A stretch of DNA of 11,416 nucleotides from Bacillota bacterium (GCA_022706625.1 JAKJCD010000047.1:1-11416); one strand, 5' to 3'; positions 1 through 8,487 are shown, counted from the stretch's first letter. The notes: a model not told the origin generated them from the sequence alone. Made by a program: numbers and translations.

Positions 1-999
1 CAGAGCAAAGACGTAATAAGCATCGTGGTGCTTATCGTAGGCTTTGTTTTGATCAGCAAATTGGGAGGTTTTGTCGCCGGGCAGGTAAAGCTCCTTTATG
101 TAAAACAAATGGCCATGATGGAAGGGCTGCACGAGATGACTGTTGCCACATGCATGCAGGTCTTTCGAGAAGGGGTACAGGTTTTCTTTATAACCGCAGT
201 GCCGATCATGGCTGCATTAGCGCTGACGGGAATCGTGATGACAGGAGTGCAGACCGGGTTTCTGGTGTCGGGGGATTTGCTGAAATTCAAATTCAGCAGG
301 ATAAGCCTGCTCCAGGGGATGAAAAGACTTATGTCTTTAAGGTCTGTGGTGCAGCTTGTAAAGTCCGTTATGAAAGTGCTGGTCATCATGTGGATAATCT
401 ATTCCAGCGTTAAAGGACTCTTGCTTATAACGCCTGATATACTTAACACCGGCATGGACAGAAGCATCCAATTCATGATTGACAGAATCATGGCCATGGT
501 GTACAAGATATGTCTCTTTTTCGTAGCCGTTGCAGTGTTGGATTACTCATACCAGAAGTACGATTACGAAAAGAAGCTTCGGATGACAAAGCAGGAGATA
601 AAAGACGAGTATAAGCAGACGGAAGGGGATCCTTTCATCAAGGGAAGGATAAGAGAAAAACAACGCAAGATGAGCCTGAACAGGATGATCCAGCAAGTCC
701 CCTTTGCTGATGTGATCGTGCGAAACCCGACTCACTTTGCAGTTGCGCTGAAATATGATATCGACAAAGATCTTGCACCCATGGTGGTGGCGAAAGGACA
801 AGACCACACGGCACGGCGGATTATTGAAGCCGCAGAAAGGAACCATGTGCTGATCACGGAAAACAAATTTCTTGCACAGAGCCTGTACCGGTCAGTGGAA
901 ATAAACGACTATATACCCCAGGAGTTTTATCAGGCTGTAGCCGAGATCCTGGCATGGGTGTATAGCAGCAGAGAAAAGGATAAGAAAGCATGGAACTGA
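1..999 (+). CDS. flhB: Flagellar export gate protein FlhB (5' truncated by window edge)
   Basis: The frame is open from base 1, so the true start lies upstream; 332 residues are visible and, against a usual length of about 350-380, only the first few dozen are missing. FlhB is an inner-membrane component of the flagellar type III export gate that switches export from rod/hook to filament substrates by cleaving itself. Hydrophobic segments fill about the first 180 residues. A charged linker with the typical KQEIKDEYKQTEGDP stretch follows, then the cytoplasmic domain. The autocleavage motif NPTH is intact (bases 724-735), so a functional switch is expected. The stop overlaps the flhA start by 10 bases, indicating translational coupling. 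Family assignment is secure. Confidence 0.97.
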   Translation, partial: QSKDVISIVVLIVGFVLISKLGGFVAGQVKLLYVKQMAMMEGLHEMTVATCMQVFREGVQVFFITAVPIMAALALTGIVMTGVQTGFLVSGDLLKFKFSRISLLQGMKRLMSLRSVVQLVKSVMKVLVIMWIIYSSVKGLLLITPDILNTGMDRSIQFMIDRIMAMVYKICLFFVAVAVLDYSYQKYDYEKKLRMTKQEIKDEYKQTEGDPFIKGRIREKQRKMSLNRMIQQVPFADVIVRNPTHFAVALKYDIDKDLAPMVVAKGQDHTARRIIEAAERNHVLITENKFLAQSLYRSVEINDYIPQEFYQAVAEILAWVYSSREKDKKAWN

Positions 1000-3050
1000 T
1001 CAAGAACGTAGTAGTAGTGTTTGTAATAATGATAATAGCATTTATTATCATTCCTTTGCCTGCGTTCTTCCTCGATTTTATGTTCATAATGAGTATTTCC
1101 GTTTCATTGATTATTTTATTAACCACAATGTTCATCAAAGGACCTCTCGAATTTTCAATATTCCCTTCACTGCTTCTCATCACGACCCTCATGAGGCTTG
1201 CACTGAACATATCATCCACAAGGCTTATCCTGTCAAACAGCGGACAGGCAGGCAAGGTCATCGAGACCTTCGGAACCTTCGTTTTGGGCGGGAATGCGAT
1301 AGTGGGATTCATTGTCTTCATCATCATTTTCGTCGTCCAGTTCATCGTCATTACAAAGGGTGCCGAAAGGATAGCCGAAGTATCCGCAAGATTTACTCTT
1401 GACGCCATGCCGGGAAAACAAATGGCAATAGATGCCGACTTAAGCTCCGGCCTTATCGATGAACAGGAAGCCAAGTTAAGGCGAAAGACCATACAAAGAG
1501 AAGCGGAGTTCTTTGGAGCGATGGACGGCGCCACAAAGCTGGTCAAGGGCGATGCCATCGCCGCCATCATCATAGCTATGGTAAACCTCATAGCAGGGAC
1601 CATAATCGGTATGGTACAGGGGGACATGGCTTTCTCCGAAGTGCTTTCCGTCTATTCCATCGCAACGGTGGGAGACGGGCTTGTGGCTCAGATACCGGCA
1701 CTTATGATATCCACGGCAACGGGCATGATCGTTACAAGGGCTGCGTCGGAAGGGAACCTGAATCAGGATGTGAAAGAACAGTTCTTGTCTCAGCCCCGGG
1801 TGCTGCTCATATCCGGGTGCGTGGTTCTGACTATGTGCTTTATACCCGGAGCACCTGTTTTTCAGATCGTCATTTTGGGAAGTGCACTTGTCATCCTTGG
1901 GATAATGCTGATAAGGTCTGCCAGGTTAAAGGAACAGGAAACTATTAAAGAGGATCTTGACCGGCTTATGGCTGATGAAAGCAGCGAAGTAGATTACTAC
2001 CGCAACATTGATAACGTTTATAATCTGCTTGGAGTCGAACCCATAGAAATGGAGTTCGGCTACTCTCTGCTGCCTTTGGTGGACGAAGCCAGCGGAGGCA
2101 GCTTTATTGACAGGATAGTGATATTCAGAAAGCAATTTGCCCTGGATATGGGTGTGGTGGTTCCTACGGTCAGGCTCAGGGACAACGGGCTTATAAGCCC
2201 CAACCAATACCTGATCAAAGTCAAAGGTGAGGAAGTAGCGAGAGGAGAAGTGCTGGTTGATTATTATCTGGCCCTCGACCCGGGCAACTGTACCGGTATT
2301 ATTGAAGGAATAGATACTATAGAGCCGGCCTATGAAATACCGGCAAAATGGATCGCGGAAGGCGATCGGGATATGGCTGAAATATACGGGTATACGGTAA
2401 TAGACCCGATCTCCGTAATCGTGACCCACCTGTCGGAGATAATTAAAAGGCATATTCACGAGCTCGTGACAAGGCAGGATATAAACACCCTGCTGCAAAA
2501 TGTGGCTAAGTTTAACCCCGCCATTACTGAGGATGTAATTCCCGGCATCGTCAGTCTTTCGGATTTGCAGAAAATACTGAACAACCTGCTTAAAGAAGGC
2601 ATCCCTATCCGTGACATGGAAAGCATTTTAGAAACCCTGGGTGAACACGGAGTCGCAATAAAAGATACGGATATGCTTACAGAATATGTCCGCCAAAGGC
2701 TTAAGAGGACTATTACCAGAAAGTATACCGACGGAAGCAATATTAAGGTAGTGACCCTTGATCAGGAGATAGAAAATACGATACTCAATTCTACGAAAAA
2801 AAGCGAGTATGGGACTTACCTGGCCATCGAGCCGCAGCTGGTCCAGAGTATCGTAGAGGGAGTTACGGAGCAGATCGGCAAATTGAAAGAATTGGTGGGA
2901 CAGCCGGTTGTGCTGACCTCGCCGGTCGTCAGGATATATTTTAAAAGGCTAATCGATCAGTTCATACCAAACCTGACGGTATTATCATTTAATGAGATTG
3001 ATGCTAATATAAAGATACAGGGCATCGGAGTCATACACGCAAAAGAATAG
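990..3050 (+). CDS. flhA: Flagellar biosynthesis protein FlhA
   Basis: FlhA is the largest export-gate protein, a membrane channel with a cytoplasmic ring that docks chaperone-substrate complexes and helps couple proton flow to export. At 686 residues it is full length. The N-terminal half has the expected membrane helices (for example residues about 6-26, 30-50, 103-123, 186-208 and 232-248). The FHIPEP signature is present at residues 69-81 (RLALNISSTRLIL), and the conserved KGDAIA segment lies around 186-191. The cytoplasmic domain begins near residue 330 and includes the typical LIKVKGEEVARGEVL stretch. The ATG lies inside the end of flhB, preceded by the purine-rich GAAAAGGA. It is followed by 56 bases before the sigma gene; flhF, the usual next gene in Bacillus-type loci, is absent. 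Confidence 0.98.
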   Translation: MELIKNVVVVFVIMIIAFIIIPLPAFFLDFMFIMSISVSLIILLTTMFIKGPLEFSIFPSLLLITTLMRLALNISSTRLILSNSGQAGKVIETFGTFVLGGNAIVGFIVFIIIFVVQFIVITKGAERIAEVSARFTLDAMPGKQMAIDADLSSGLIDEQEAKLRRKTIQREAEFFGAMDGATKLVKGDAIAAIIIAMVNLIAGTIIGMVQGDMAFSEVLSVYSIATVGDGLVAQIPALMISTATGMIVTRAASEGNLNQDVKEQFLSQPRVLLISGCVVLTMCFIPGAPVFQIVILGSALVILGIMLIRSARLKEQETIKEDLDRLMADESSEVDYYRNIDNVYNLLGVEPIEMEFGYSLLPLVDEASGGSFIDRIVIFRKQFALDMGVVVPTVRLRDNGLISPNQYLIKVKGEEVARGEVLVDYYLALDPGNCTGIIEGIDTIEPAYEIPAKWIAEGDRDMAEIYGYTVIDPISVIVTHLSEIIKRHIHELVTRQDINTLLQNVAKFNPAITEDVIPGIVSLSDLQKILNNLLKEGIPIRDMESILETLGEHGVAIKDTDMLTEYVRQRLKRTITRKYTDGSNIKVVTLDQEIENTILNSTKKSEYGTYLAIEPQLVQSIVEGVTEQIGKLKELVGQPVVLTSPVVRIYFKRLIDQFIPNLTVLSFNEIDANIKIQGIGVIHAKE

Positions 3051-3106
3051 CAAAACCCCTTGTATGTGTATGCGGAAATACCGAGCTGAAAGCGAGGTGA
3101 TTAAGA

Positions 3107-3874
3107 ATGGAAGCTCCCGGGACAAACGAAGAAAAGGAAATAGAGGAACTGTGGGAAAAATATGCCGGCGGCAAGAACGTTGAAGCAAGAAACGAAATAG
3201 TGCTGAAATACACATGGCTCGTAAAGAGGATAGTGCTGAGGTTTAAAGGCAGTTACAGCAATTTCGGGCAAATGGATGACATGGTAAATCAGGGCATCAT
3301 AGCGCTCATCGATTCCGTTGAAAGGTTTAACCCGGATTTCGGCAATAAATTCGAAAGCTTTGCTTCTTTAAAAATCAGAGGAGCCATTATAGATTACATG
3401 AGAAAGCAGGACTGGATCCCGCGAAACCAAAGAAACCTGGCAAAAGAGCTTGAAGAGGTGTACGGAGAACTCTATACACAAAACGGCCGGGAGCCGGCCA
3501 GAGAAGAAATCGCAGAAAAAATGGGGATCTCCCTGTTACATCTTGATAAGATCCTGCAGCAGAGGCACAATGCCATCATCTTATCCTACGAGGAAGCAAT
3601 CAACGAAAAGATGATGGTGGCATCACCTCTTATACATAATTCGCAAGAAAAGACATCACCTGAACCGGAAGCACTGTACAATGAGCTTAAGTTAAAGCTT
3701 GTGGAGGCCATCGACCTTCTTAACGAAAAGGAGCGGCTGGTCGTTACACTATACTATTATGAGAACCTCAAACTCAAAGAAATCGCGGAAATACTGGGCG
3801 TAACCGAATCCAGAGTATCACAGATACATTCCGCAGCCATCATCAAAATGAAGAACCGGCTTAGTAGTTACTGA
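3107..3874 (+). CDS. fliA: RNA polymerase sigma factor for flagellar operon (FliA/SigD/WhiG family)
   Basis: This is an alternative sigma-28 type factor directing RNA polymerase to late flagellar and chemotaxis promoters. Its 255 residues match SigD-length proteins. Region 2 spans about residues 27-101 and ends in the diagnostic LKIRGAIIDYMRKQDWIPR stretch (88-106), which resembles SigD. Region 3 follows (about 113-195), then region 4 (about 197-252) with a helix-turn-helix at 222-243 (LKEIAEILGVTESRVSQIH). A GAGGTGA ribosome binding site (3094-3100) sits 6 bases before the ATG. It lies directly behind flhA and 21 bases ahead of the first rod gene, so it is probably co-transcribed. No FlgM anti-sigma gene is seen in the window. 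Confidence 0.96.
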   Translation: MEAPGTNEEKEIEELWEKYAGGKNVEARNEIVLKYTWLVKRIVLRFKGSYSNFGQMDDMVNQGIIALIDSVERFNPDFGNKFESFASLKIRGAIIDYMRKQDWIPRNQRNLAKELEEVYGELYTQNGREPAREEIAEKMGISLLHLDKILQQRHNAIILSYEEAINEKMMVASPLIHNSQEKTSPEPEALYNELKLKLVEAIDLLNEKERLVVTLYYYENLKLKEIAEILGVTESRVSQIHSAAIIKMKNRLSSY

Positions 3875-3895
3875 TACAGACAGGGGGGAAAGAAA

Positions 3896-4657
3896 ATGGT
3901 CAGAGGATTTTATTCAGCCGCATCCGGCATCCTATCCCGGCAAAAAGCCATCGATGTCATATCACACAACATCGCAAACGTAACAACAGCGGGATACAAG
4001 AGCCAAGCAACGGCGGAGAGCAGCTTCGGAGAACATCTGGTATCAAGGATGGGCCCGTCGGCAAAGACCTCGGAGAGCAATATCGGACCGGGATCATTTA
4101 TGACCGTAAACGCGGAAGTCTACACGGACTTTGCGCAAGGGACGCTTGAGCATACCGGAAGAAGCGTAGATATGGCTATACTGGGGGAAGGATTTTTTGT
4201 TATCGAAAATGAAAAACACGGGGAAGTGCTTACCAGGAACGGACAGTTTGAGCTGGACGATAACGGCGATTTGATACTGCCCGGTGTAGGAAAGGTACAA
4301 AATGACGGGGGCCGCGGGATAAACCTGAAAAATACTAATTTTACTGTGGGAGCAGACGGCGCGATCCTGGTGGATGGAAAAGAAGAGGAAAGACTTTACA
4401 TTGCGACAGGAGAGGATAACTCGGTTTTTACAAAAGCGGGAGAGGATTTCTTTAAAGTTGAAGGAGGCTGGCGCAAAGCCGACAAGGAGACTTACCGAGC
4501 TGCCCAGGGATACATTGAGAAAGCAAATGTAAATATGGCAAAGGAGATGAGCAGGATAATCGCAGGACAGAACCATTTCCAATCCTGTGCCCAGGTTTTA
4601 AAAATATATGATAAAATCAATGAGATAAGTGTAAACAGAATAGGCAATATCGGTTGA
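3896..4657 (+). CDS. flgF: Flagellar basal-body rod protein, FlgF/FlhO-like
   Basis: A rod-type axial protein exported through the FlhA/FlhB gate to build the flagellar rod. The 253-residue product starts with the family signature (VRGFYSAASGILSRQ, residues 2-16), followed by the conserved DVISHNIANVTTAGYK stretch (20-35). A central DMAILGEGFFVIE segment is typical of FlgF/FlgG proteins. The C-terminal helix (VNMAKEMSRIIAGQNHF) is of the type that packs in the axial coiled core. Ribosome binding site AGGGGGGAAAG lies just before the ATG. The next gene is a clear paralogue; the pair matches the FlhO/FlhP arrangement of Bacillus. Which of the two corresponds to FlgF rather than FlgG is inferred from order and divergence and is less certain than the family. 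Confidence 0.9.
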   Translation: MVRGFYSAASGILSRQKAIDVISHNIANVTTAGYKSQATAESSFGEHLVSRMGPSAKTSESNIGPGSFMTVNAEVYTDFAQGTLEHTGRSVDMAILGEGFFVIENEKHGEVLTRNGQFELDDNGDLILPGVGKVQNDGGRGINLKNTNFTVGADGAILVDGKEEERLYIATGEDNSVFTKAGEDFFKVEGGWRKADKETYRAAQGYIEKANVNMAKEMSRIIAGQNHFQSCAQVLKIYDKINEISVNRIGNIG

Positions 4658-4690
4658 TACTAAAGACCGCAGTTGCATGATATATACCGC

Positions 4691-4704
4691 GAGCCTATAG
4701 GCTC
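4691..4704. repeat. Perfect 14-base palindrome between the two rod genes
   Basis: GAGCCTATAGGCTC reads identically on both strands. As RNA it could form only a short hairpin (five G/C-containing pairs around a TATA loop). No T-run follows, so it is not an intrinsic terminator; the flgG ribosome binding site begins 8 bases later. It may be an operator-like dyad, an RNA processing site, or chance. Confidence 0.45.
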
Positions 4705-4724
4705 TGTGCAAGAAAGGAGAAGAA

Positions 4725-5426
4725 ATGATAAGAGGTTTTTATACGGCTGCTTCCGGCCTTGTGTCTCAGCAAAACAATATGGATGTTATTGCAAATAATG
4801 TTGCCAACATTAGCACCACGGGTTTTAAACCTCAGCAGGTCGCATTTTCATCCCTGCTTCAGGAAAATATAAACAGCGGTTCCGGAAAAACCATCAACGT
4901 AGGGCATGGCATCAAGCCTGAAAAAATAAGTATGGATTTTACGCAGGGAGAATTGAAAAAAACAGACATGCCATACGACTTTGCAATCTTAGGCGAGGGG
5001 TTTTTTGCTGTTGAAAATGAAAGAGAAAAAACCACAAACTATACCCGGGACGGAAGCTTCGGAGTGCGGACAGAAGGGCAAAGGAGTTATCTGGCGGATG
5101 CTTCGGGGAATTATGTGCTGGATTCCGGCAATCGAAAGATTGAAATAGGAGAGAAGTATGATTACAAGCAGATCGGAGTCTTCAAATTCAAGAACCCCTA
5201 CGGCCTTAAGCTTTCAGGTGGAAACCGGTATTCGGCCACGGAAGCATCGGGAAAGGCTGAGAGCGTTAAAAATCCTGAGATAAAGGTCGGATATCTTGAA
5301 AACTCCGCTGTACAAATAGCAGAGGAAATGGTGAGGATGATTGAAGCTTCCAAGAGTTTTTCCTTTGGATCGAAAGTCATACAGGCCGCAGATGAAATGG
5401 AAAGAGTAATCAATCAGCTCCGATAG
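4725..5426 (+). CDS. flgG: Flagellar basal-body rod protein, FlgG/FlhP-like
   Basis: Second rod-type axial protein, 233 residues, somewhat shorter than the roughly 260 residues of classical FlgG. It starts with IRGFYTAASGLVSQQ (residues 2-16), then DVIANNVANISTTGFK (20-35). The middle carries DFAILGEGFFAVE. The C-terminus ends with YLENSAVQIAEEMVRMIEASKSF and ADEMERVINQLR, the standard FlgG-family end. The N-terminal 35 residues are strikingly like those of the preceding gene, which supports an ancestral tandem duplication. The AAAGGAG ribosome binding site (4713-4719) is 5 bases from the ATG. It probably forms the distal rod with its upstream neighbour after export through the gate. Confidence 0.92.
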   Translation: MIRGFYTAASGLVSQQNNMDVIANNVANISTTGFKPQQVAFSSLLQENINSGSGKTINVGHGIKPEKISMDFTQGELKKTDMPYDFAILGEGFFAVENEREKTTNYTRDGSFGVRTEGQRSYLADASGNYVLDSGNRKIEIGEKYDYKQIGVFKFKNPYGLKLSGGNRYSATEASGKAESVKNPEIKVGYLENSAVQIAEEMVRMIEASKSFSFGSKVIQAADEMERVINQLR

Positions 5427-5451
5427 CTGAAAGCCTGTTTTTAGAGGGATG

Positions 5452-5457
5452 AGGAGG
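5452..5457 (+). promoter_or_regulatory. AGGAGG ribosome binding site that fixes the fapA start at 5467
   Basis: A perfect AGGAGG lies 9 bases before the ATG at 5467. An in-frame ATG at 5449 would place this Shine-Dalgarno sequence inside the coding region and have its own purine run directly abutting the start codon, so 5467 is preferred. Confidence 0.8.
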
Positions 5458-5466
5458 AATATAAGC

Positions 5467-6924
5467 ATGGATCAGTCGGCGATACCGGAGACCCGTCTTG
5501 GCGGAATAAGTGTTATCGTAAGCGATAACAATATGATTGGCTATATCAAACTCGAAAAGAAAACAGAGGAAGAAGGCCAGAGCGCCGGTCAGGATAAGGC
5601 TGAGGACGATAATGAAGTTGAGAGACATGAACTCCTGACAGAGGACCGTTTGAAGCAGGCTTTAAAGGAAAAGGGCATCACATTCGGGATAAAAGAAGAC
5701 AATATCAGCATGCTGGTTAAAAGACCTATTTATGGATTAAAGATCGAAGTGGCAAAGGGGGAAGCCCCGGTTGATGGGGAGGACGGCCATGTGGAATTCT
5801 ATGTAAAGAGGGATTCCGAATACAAGCCTGAATACAAAGATGAAGAAAAAATCGACTTTAAAAACCTGGAGCATTTTCAACAGGTAACAGAAGGACAGAT
5901 GCTTTGCAAAATTATTAAAGAAACAGACGGCAAAAGCGGGAAAAATGTTTTCGGTACGGAGGTACCGGCAAGAAGAGGAAGGCCGCCTGTCTCGCCATTT
6001 GGGAAAAACACTGTTTTCAATGAAGATGGCACGATACTTTTTGCGGCGAAAAATGGAGTGGTCAGGTTTTTAAAGGATCACATCGACATCAACGAAGTGA
6101 TGCAGATCCGTTCAAGTGTGGATCATATGACCGGCAATATCCGTTTTCCAGGTGACGTGATCATAGATGGAGATGTTCGCAACGGGTTCTCGGTCCGGTC
6201 GGGAGGCAGCATCATAATAAAAGGTGTGGTCGAAGGCGCCTATATAGAAGCTGACGGAGATATAAGTATAGGTAAAGGCATAAACGGCTCTGGAGGAGAA
6301 AAAGTCATAGCCGGAGGAAATCTTAAAAGCGGATATATCGAAAGCGCAAGGCTGCAGGTCGAAGGGAATATTACAACGGATTATATCATAGAAAGTGATA
6401 TTAAATGCGGAGGAGACATTACACTGATAGGCAGAAATGAACTCATTATCGGGGGATCGATCAAACTTTCAGGAGAATTGACCGCAAAATTCATCGGCAA
6501 CGAAAGAGAAAGGCCAACGAGGATAGAGATAATAGGAATAGTGTTTTCAGATGTCAAGGGTATCGAAGAAGCTAAAAAAGAAAGAGATGAATACACGGGC
6601 AGCGCAGCAAAACTTGTTGAGATACTGAAACAGTTCGATCTTTCGGCAGAATTGGATGAGGACGACCCCCGGACCGCACAGATAAGTCTTCTAAAACAGC
6701 AATTGTCTCTTTTTAAGCAAAAAATAGATGCGGCGAGCTTGAAAATAAAAAGACTGGAGGATGAGAGCCGGATCGAATATCCGGGAGCCGTTAAATGCAA
6801 AAAAAAGATATATCAGGGAGTGAAGATCTACTTTGGTAATGATATGTTTCAATTTGATCTGGATGACATAGAAAATAGCAGGATCTTCTGGTCAGACGGA
6901 GAAATTATCCACGGAGCTCTGTAA
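5467..6924 (+). CDS. fapA: FapA family (DUF342) polymer-forming flagellar assembly protein
   Basis: From the preferred ATG this is 485 residues. The N-terminal half carries typical DUF342 elements, including GKSGKNVFGTEVPARRGRPP (about residues 158-177). Residues about 218-345 are a repeating short-strand, glycine-rich pattern (GDVIIDGDV, GGSIIIKGVVEGAYIEADG, GGNLKSGYIESARL, GGDITLIG), expected to fold as a right-handed beta-helix like bactofilins. A charged helical segment of about residues 360-440, probably coiled coil, and a short beta-like tail end the protein. Members of the family are linked to flagellar assembly and, in Vibrio, to control of polar flagellation. Here it sits directly after the rod genes and before a PilZ gene, which supports a motility role, but its biochemical function in Firmicutes is not established. 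The domain assignment is strong. Confidence 0.9.
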   Translation: MDQSAIPETRLGGISVIVSDNNMIGYIKLEKKTEEEGQSAGQDKAEDDNEVERHELLTEDRLKQALKEKGITFGIKEDNISMLVKRPIYGLKIEVAKGEAPVDGEDGHVEFYVKRDSEYKPEYKDEEKIDFKNLEHFQQVTEGQMLCKIIKETDGKSGKNVFGTEVPARRGRPPVSPFGKNTVFNEDGTILFAAKNGVVRFLKDHIDINEVMQIRSSVDHMTGNIRFPGDVIIDGDVRNGFSVRSGGSIIIKGVVEGAYIEADGDISIGKGINGSGGEKVIAGGNLKSGYIESARLQVEGNITTDYIIESDIKCGGDITLIGRNELIIGGSIKLSGELTAKFIGNERERPTRIEIIGIVFSDVKGIEEAKKERDEYTGSAAKLVEILKQFDLSAELDEDDPRTAQISLLKQQLSLFKQKIDAASLKIKRLEDESRIEYPGAVKCKKKIYQGVKIYFGNDMFQFDLDDIENSRIFWSDGEIIHGAL

Positions 6925-6981
6925 AGCATGGAGAAAGTCATAAACTACAGCTTGAGAGGTTGCAAGAGATAGGCGAAAGAT

Positions 6982-7629
6982 ATGGGAAGCATTAACTACA
7001 AAAAAATCGATGTGATGGATCCTGACTTCACGATGCTTGTCACTTCCACGGATGTAAAGATGGAGAATAACAAGATCATGCTTCATGGCGATGATTTTCC
7101 GCTCTTTGATCGTGAGTCCGTTGTAAAGATCATCGGGTATCTCAATGATGGGGTAACAGCCATGGAAGGGGTCGTCACCCTTTCCATCGATAAACAGCTC
7201 AATATTGACGTCACAAAGAAAAGTGAGACGAAAGACAGGAGATCCTATCTGAAAGTCAGGACGGATGCACCGGCGACTGTTCGAAAAGTGTGCTTTGGGG
7301 AAAAAAGCGGCAGGATAATGCCTTTAGATGAAAAAGTAAGACTCAGAGATATCAGCGTCGGAGGGATATGCTTCTTTTCCGACAGGGTTTTTCTTGCTAA
7401 ACAAAGAATATACCTGGATCTCCATGGGATCAAAGAAGGGCTTAATGTGCAAGCACAGGTTTTGAGAAAGCAGCGCGAAAACAGGAGATACTCATATAGA
7501 TATCGGTATGGCTGCAGATTTATCGGATTAAGCAACCTCAATCAGAGAATAATCTGCGAATATGTATTTAAAAAGGAACTGGAAAATTATCGCAAAGAGC
7601 AGGAGAAGGATTTAAAAATATACGATTGA
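6982..7629 (+). CDS. PilZ-domain protein with YcgR/YpfA-like architecture
   Basis: A 215-residue protein with an N-terminal beta-rich domain (about residues 1-80) and a C-terminal PilZ domain (about 84-200), the layout of the YcgR/YpfA brakes that bind cyclic di-GMP and act on the flagellar motor. The second PilZ motif is intact: D123-x-S125-x-x-G128 (RDISVGGICF). The first motif, normally RxxxR, reads R87-S-Y-L-K91, with lysine in place of the second arginine; another arginine follows at 93. Cyclic di-GMP binding is therefore likely but may be weakened. The C-terminal tail is strongly charged. The start is the first ATG after a weak AGGCGAAAG site, 57 bases behind fapA. Motility control is inferred from family and position. 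Confidence 0.88.
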   Translation: MGSINYKKIDVMDPDFTMLVTSTDVKMENNKIMLHGDDFPLFDRESVVKIIGYLNDGVTAMEGVVTLSIDKQLNIDVTKKSETKDRRSYLKVRTDAPATVRKVCFGEKSGRIMPLDEKVRLRDISVGGICFFSDRVFLAKQRIYLDLHGIKEGLNVQAQVLRKQRENRRYSYRYRYGCRFIGLSNLNQRIICEYVFKKELENYRKEQEKDLKIYD

Positions 7630-7683
7630 TTTCGGGAGAGCGGATAAAATTGGGATTAAAATTAATAAGCGAAAATTTAACAA

Positions 7684-7690
7684 CGGAGGA
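7684..7690 (+). promoter_or_regulatory. CGGAGGA ribosome binding site of the ParA-type gene
   Basis: A strong Shine-Dalgarno sequence 8 bases before the ATG at 7699. It is one of the better sites in this part of the operon and fits the start MAKTVVITNQKGG. The 69-base gap from the PilZ gene is AT-rich, with no convincing promoter or terminator. Confidence 0.7.
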
Positions 7691-7698
7691 ACCGATAT

Positions 7699-8487
7699 AT
7701 GGCTAAAACAGTAGTTATCACGAATCAAAAAGGCGGAGTAGGGAAAACATCCACTGCAAGTGCCATTGCCAGCGGATTTCTGAAAAAGGGCTATAAGGTA
7801 CTTGCTGTAGATCTTGATCCTCAGGGCAACCTGGGATTCTGTCTGGATGCGGAGATCGACAACAGCCCTACCGTATATGAGCTGATGAAGGGGACAGCCC
7901 GCATCGGCGAGGTAATACAAAAAAAAGGAGGGATCGACATAATACCCTCGAATATCCTGCTCAGCGGCGCCGAATTGGAATTTACCAAAATGGGAAGGGA
8001 ATTCCTTCTAAGGAACGGAATAAGCTCTGTAAGGGATAATTACGATGTGGTAGTCATCGATACTCCGCCGGCATTGAACATCTTAACCGTAAACGCTTAT
8101 ACTGCAGCGGATTGTCTGATAATACCCATGGTGCCCGAAATTTTAAGCCTCCTCGGCATTTCACAGCTTCGTGAGACTATCGAACTGGTGAAGAGCGTCT
8201 ATAATCCAAGGATTGAGGTTCTTGGCATTCTTCTCAACAAGTATGACAGGCGCAGGGTTCTGACCCGGGATGTGGAGGAAATGGCTGAAATGGTAGCAAA
8301 AGAGCTTAAGTCCAGGGTTTTCAAAGCTAAAATAAGGTCATCGGTAGCCGTGGCGGAAGCTCCTGCTCACGGCGAAAGCATATATCAATACTCCGCAAGG
8401 TCCAATGCGACCAGGGACTACCTTGATTTTATCGATGAACTGATTTCTGAGAAAGGGATGAAGTTACATGGCAAAAAAAAGCAATAA
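7699..8487 (+). CDS. ParA/Soj-type P-loop ATPase
   Basis: A 262-residue MinD/ParA superfamily ATPase. The deviant Walker A is KGGVGKT (residues 11-17) with the signature lysine K11 and K16. The A-prime motif VDLDPQGN (38-44 region, D40) and Walker B VVVIDTPP (117-124, D121) are both present. The VPEILSLLGISQL stretch (145-157) is typical of Soj-like ParA proteins, which dimerise on ATP, bind DNA non-specifically and position cargo by gradients. There is no N-terminal extension like that of FlhG/YlxH, which activates FlhF, and no C-terminal amphipathic MinD-like helix is obvious. The gene overlaps the next one by 20 bases. In a flagellar/chemotaxis operon with no parB or parS seen, a role in positioning motility machinery is more likely than chromosome segregation, but this is inference. 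Confidence 0.92.
   Translation: MAKTVVITNQKGGVGKTSTASAIASGFLKKGYKVLAVDLDPQGNLGFCLDAEIDNSPTVYELMKGTARIGEVIQKKGGIDIIPSNILLSGAELEFTKMGREFLLRNGISSVRDNYDVVVIDTPPALNILTVNAYTAADCLIIPMVPEILSLLGISQLRETIELVKSVYNPRIEVLGILLNKYDRRRVLTRDVEEMAEMVAKELKSRVFKAKIRSSVAVAEAPAHGESIYQYSARSNATRDYLDFIDELISEKGMKLHGKKKQ

Noticed and set aside
854..1627. 257-codon open frame on the minus strand
   Set aside because: It lies fully antisense to flhB/flhA, and its composition mirrors the complementary codons of FlhA hydrophobic segments; no ribosome binding site or recognisable domain.
3052..3079. SigD-like promoter before the sigma factor gene (AAAA, 16 bases, GCGGAAAT)
   Set aside because: The -35 lacks the initial T, the spacing is off by one, and the gene lies only 56 bases behind flhA on the same strand; too weak to call.
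5449..5466. Upstream ATG start for fapA at 5449
   Set aside because: It places the perfect AGGAGG inside the coding sequence; its own purine run touches the start codon with no spacing.
7650..7706. TTG-start 18-codon frame overlapping the ParA-type start, preceded by GGGAGAG
   Set aside because: Too short to support from sequence alone; TTG start and an AT-rich spacer make it likely chance, though it could serve as a coupling leader.
7699..8487. ParA-type gene as FlhG/YlxH
   Set aside because: No N-terminal FlhF-activating extension, the motifs are Soj-like, and flhF is not adjacent.
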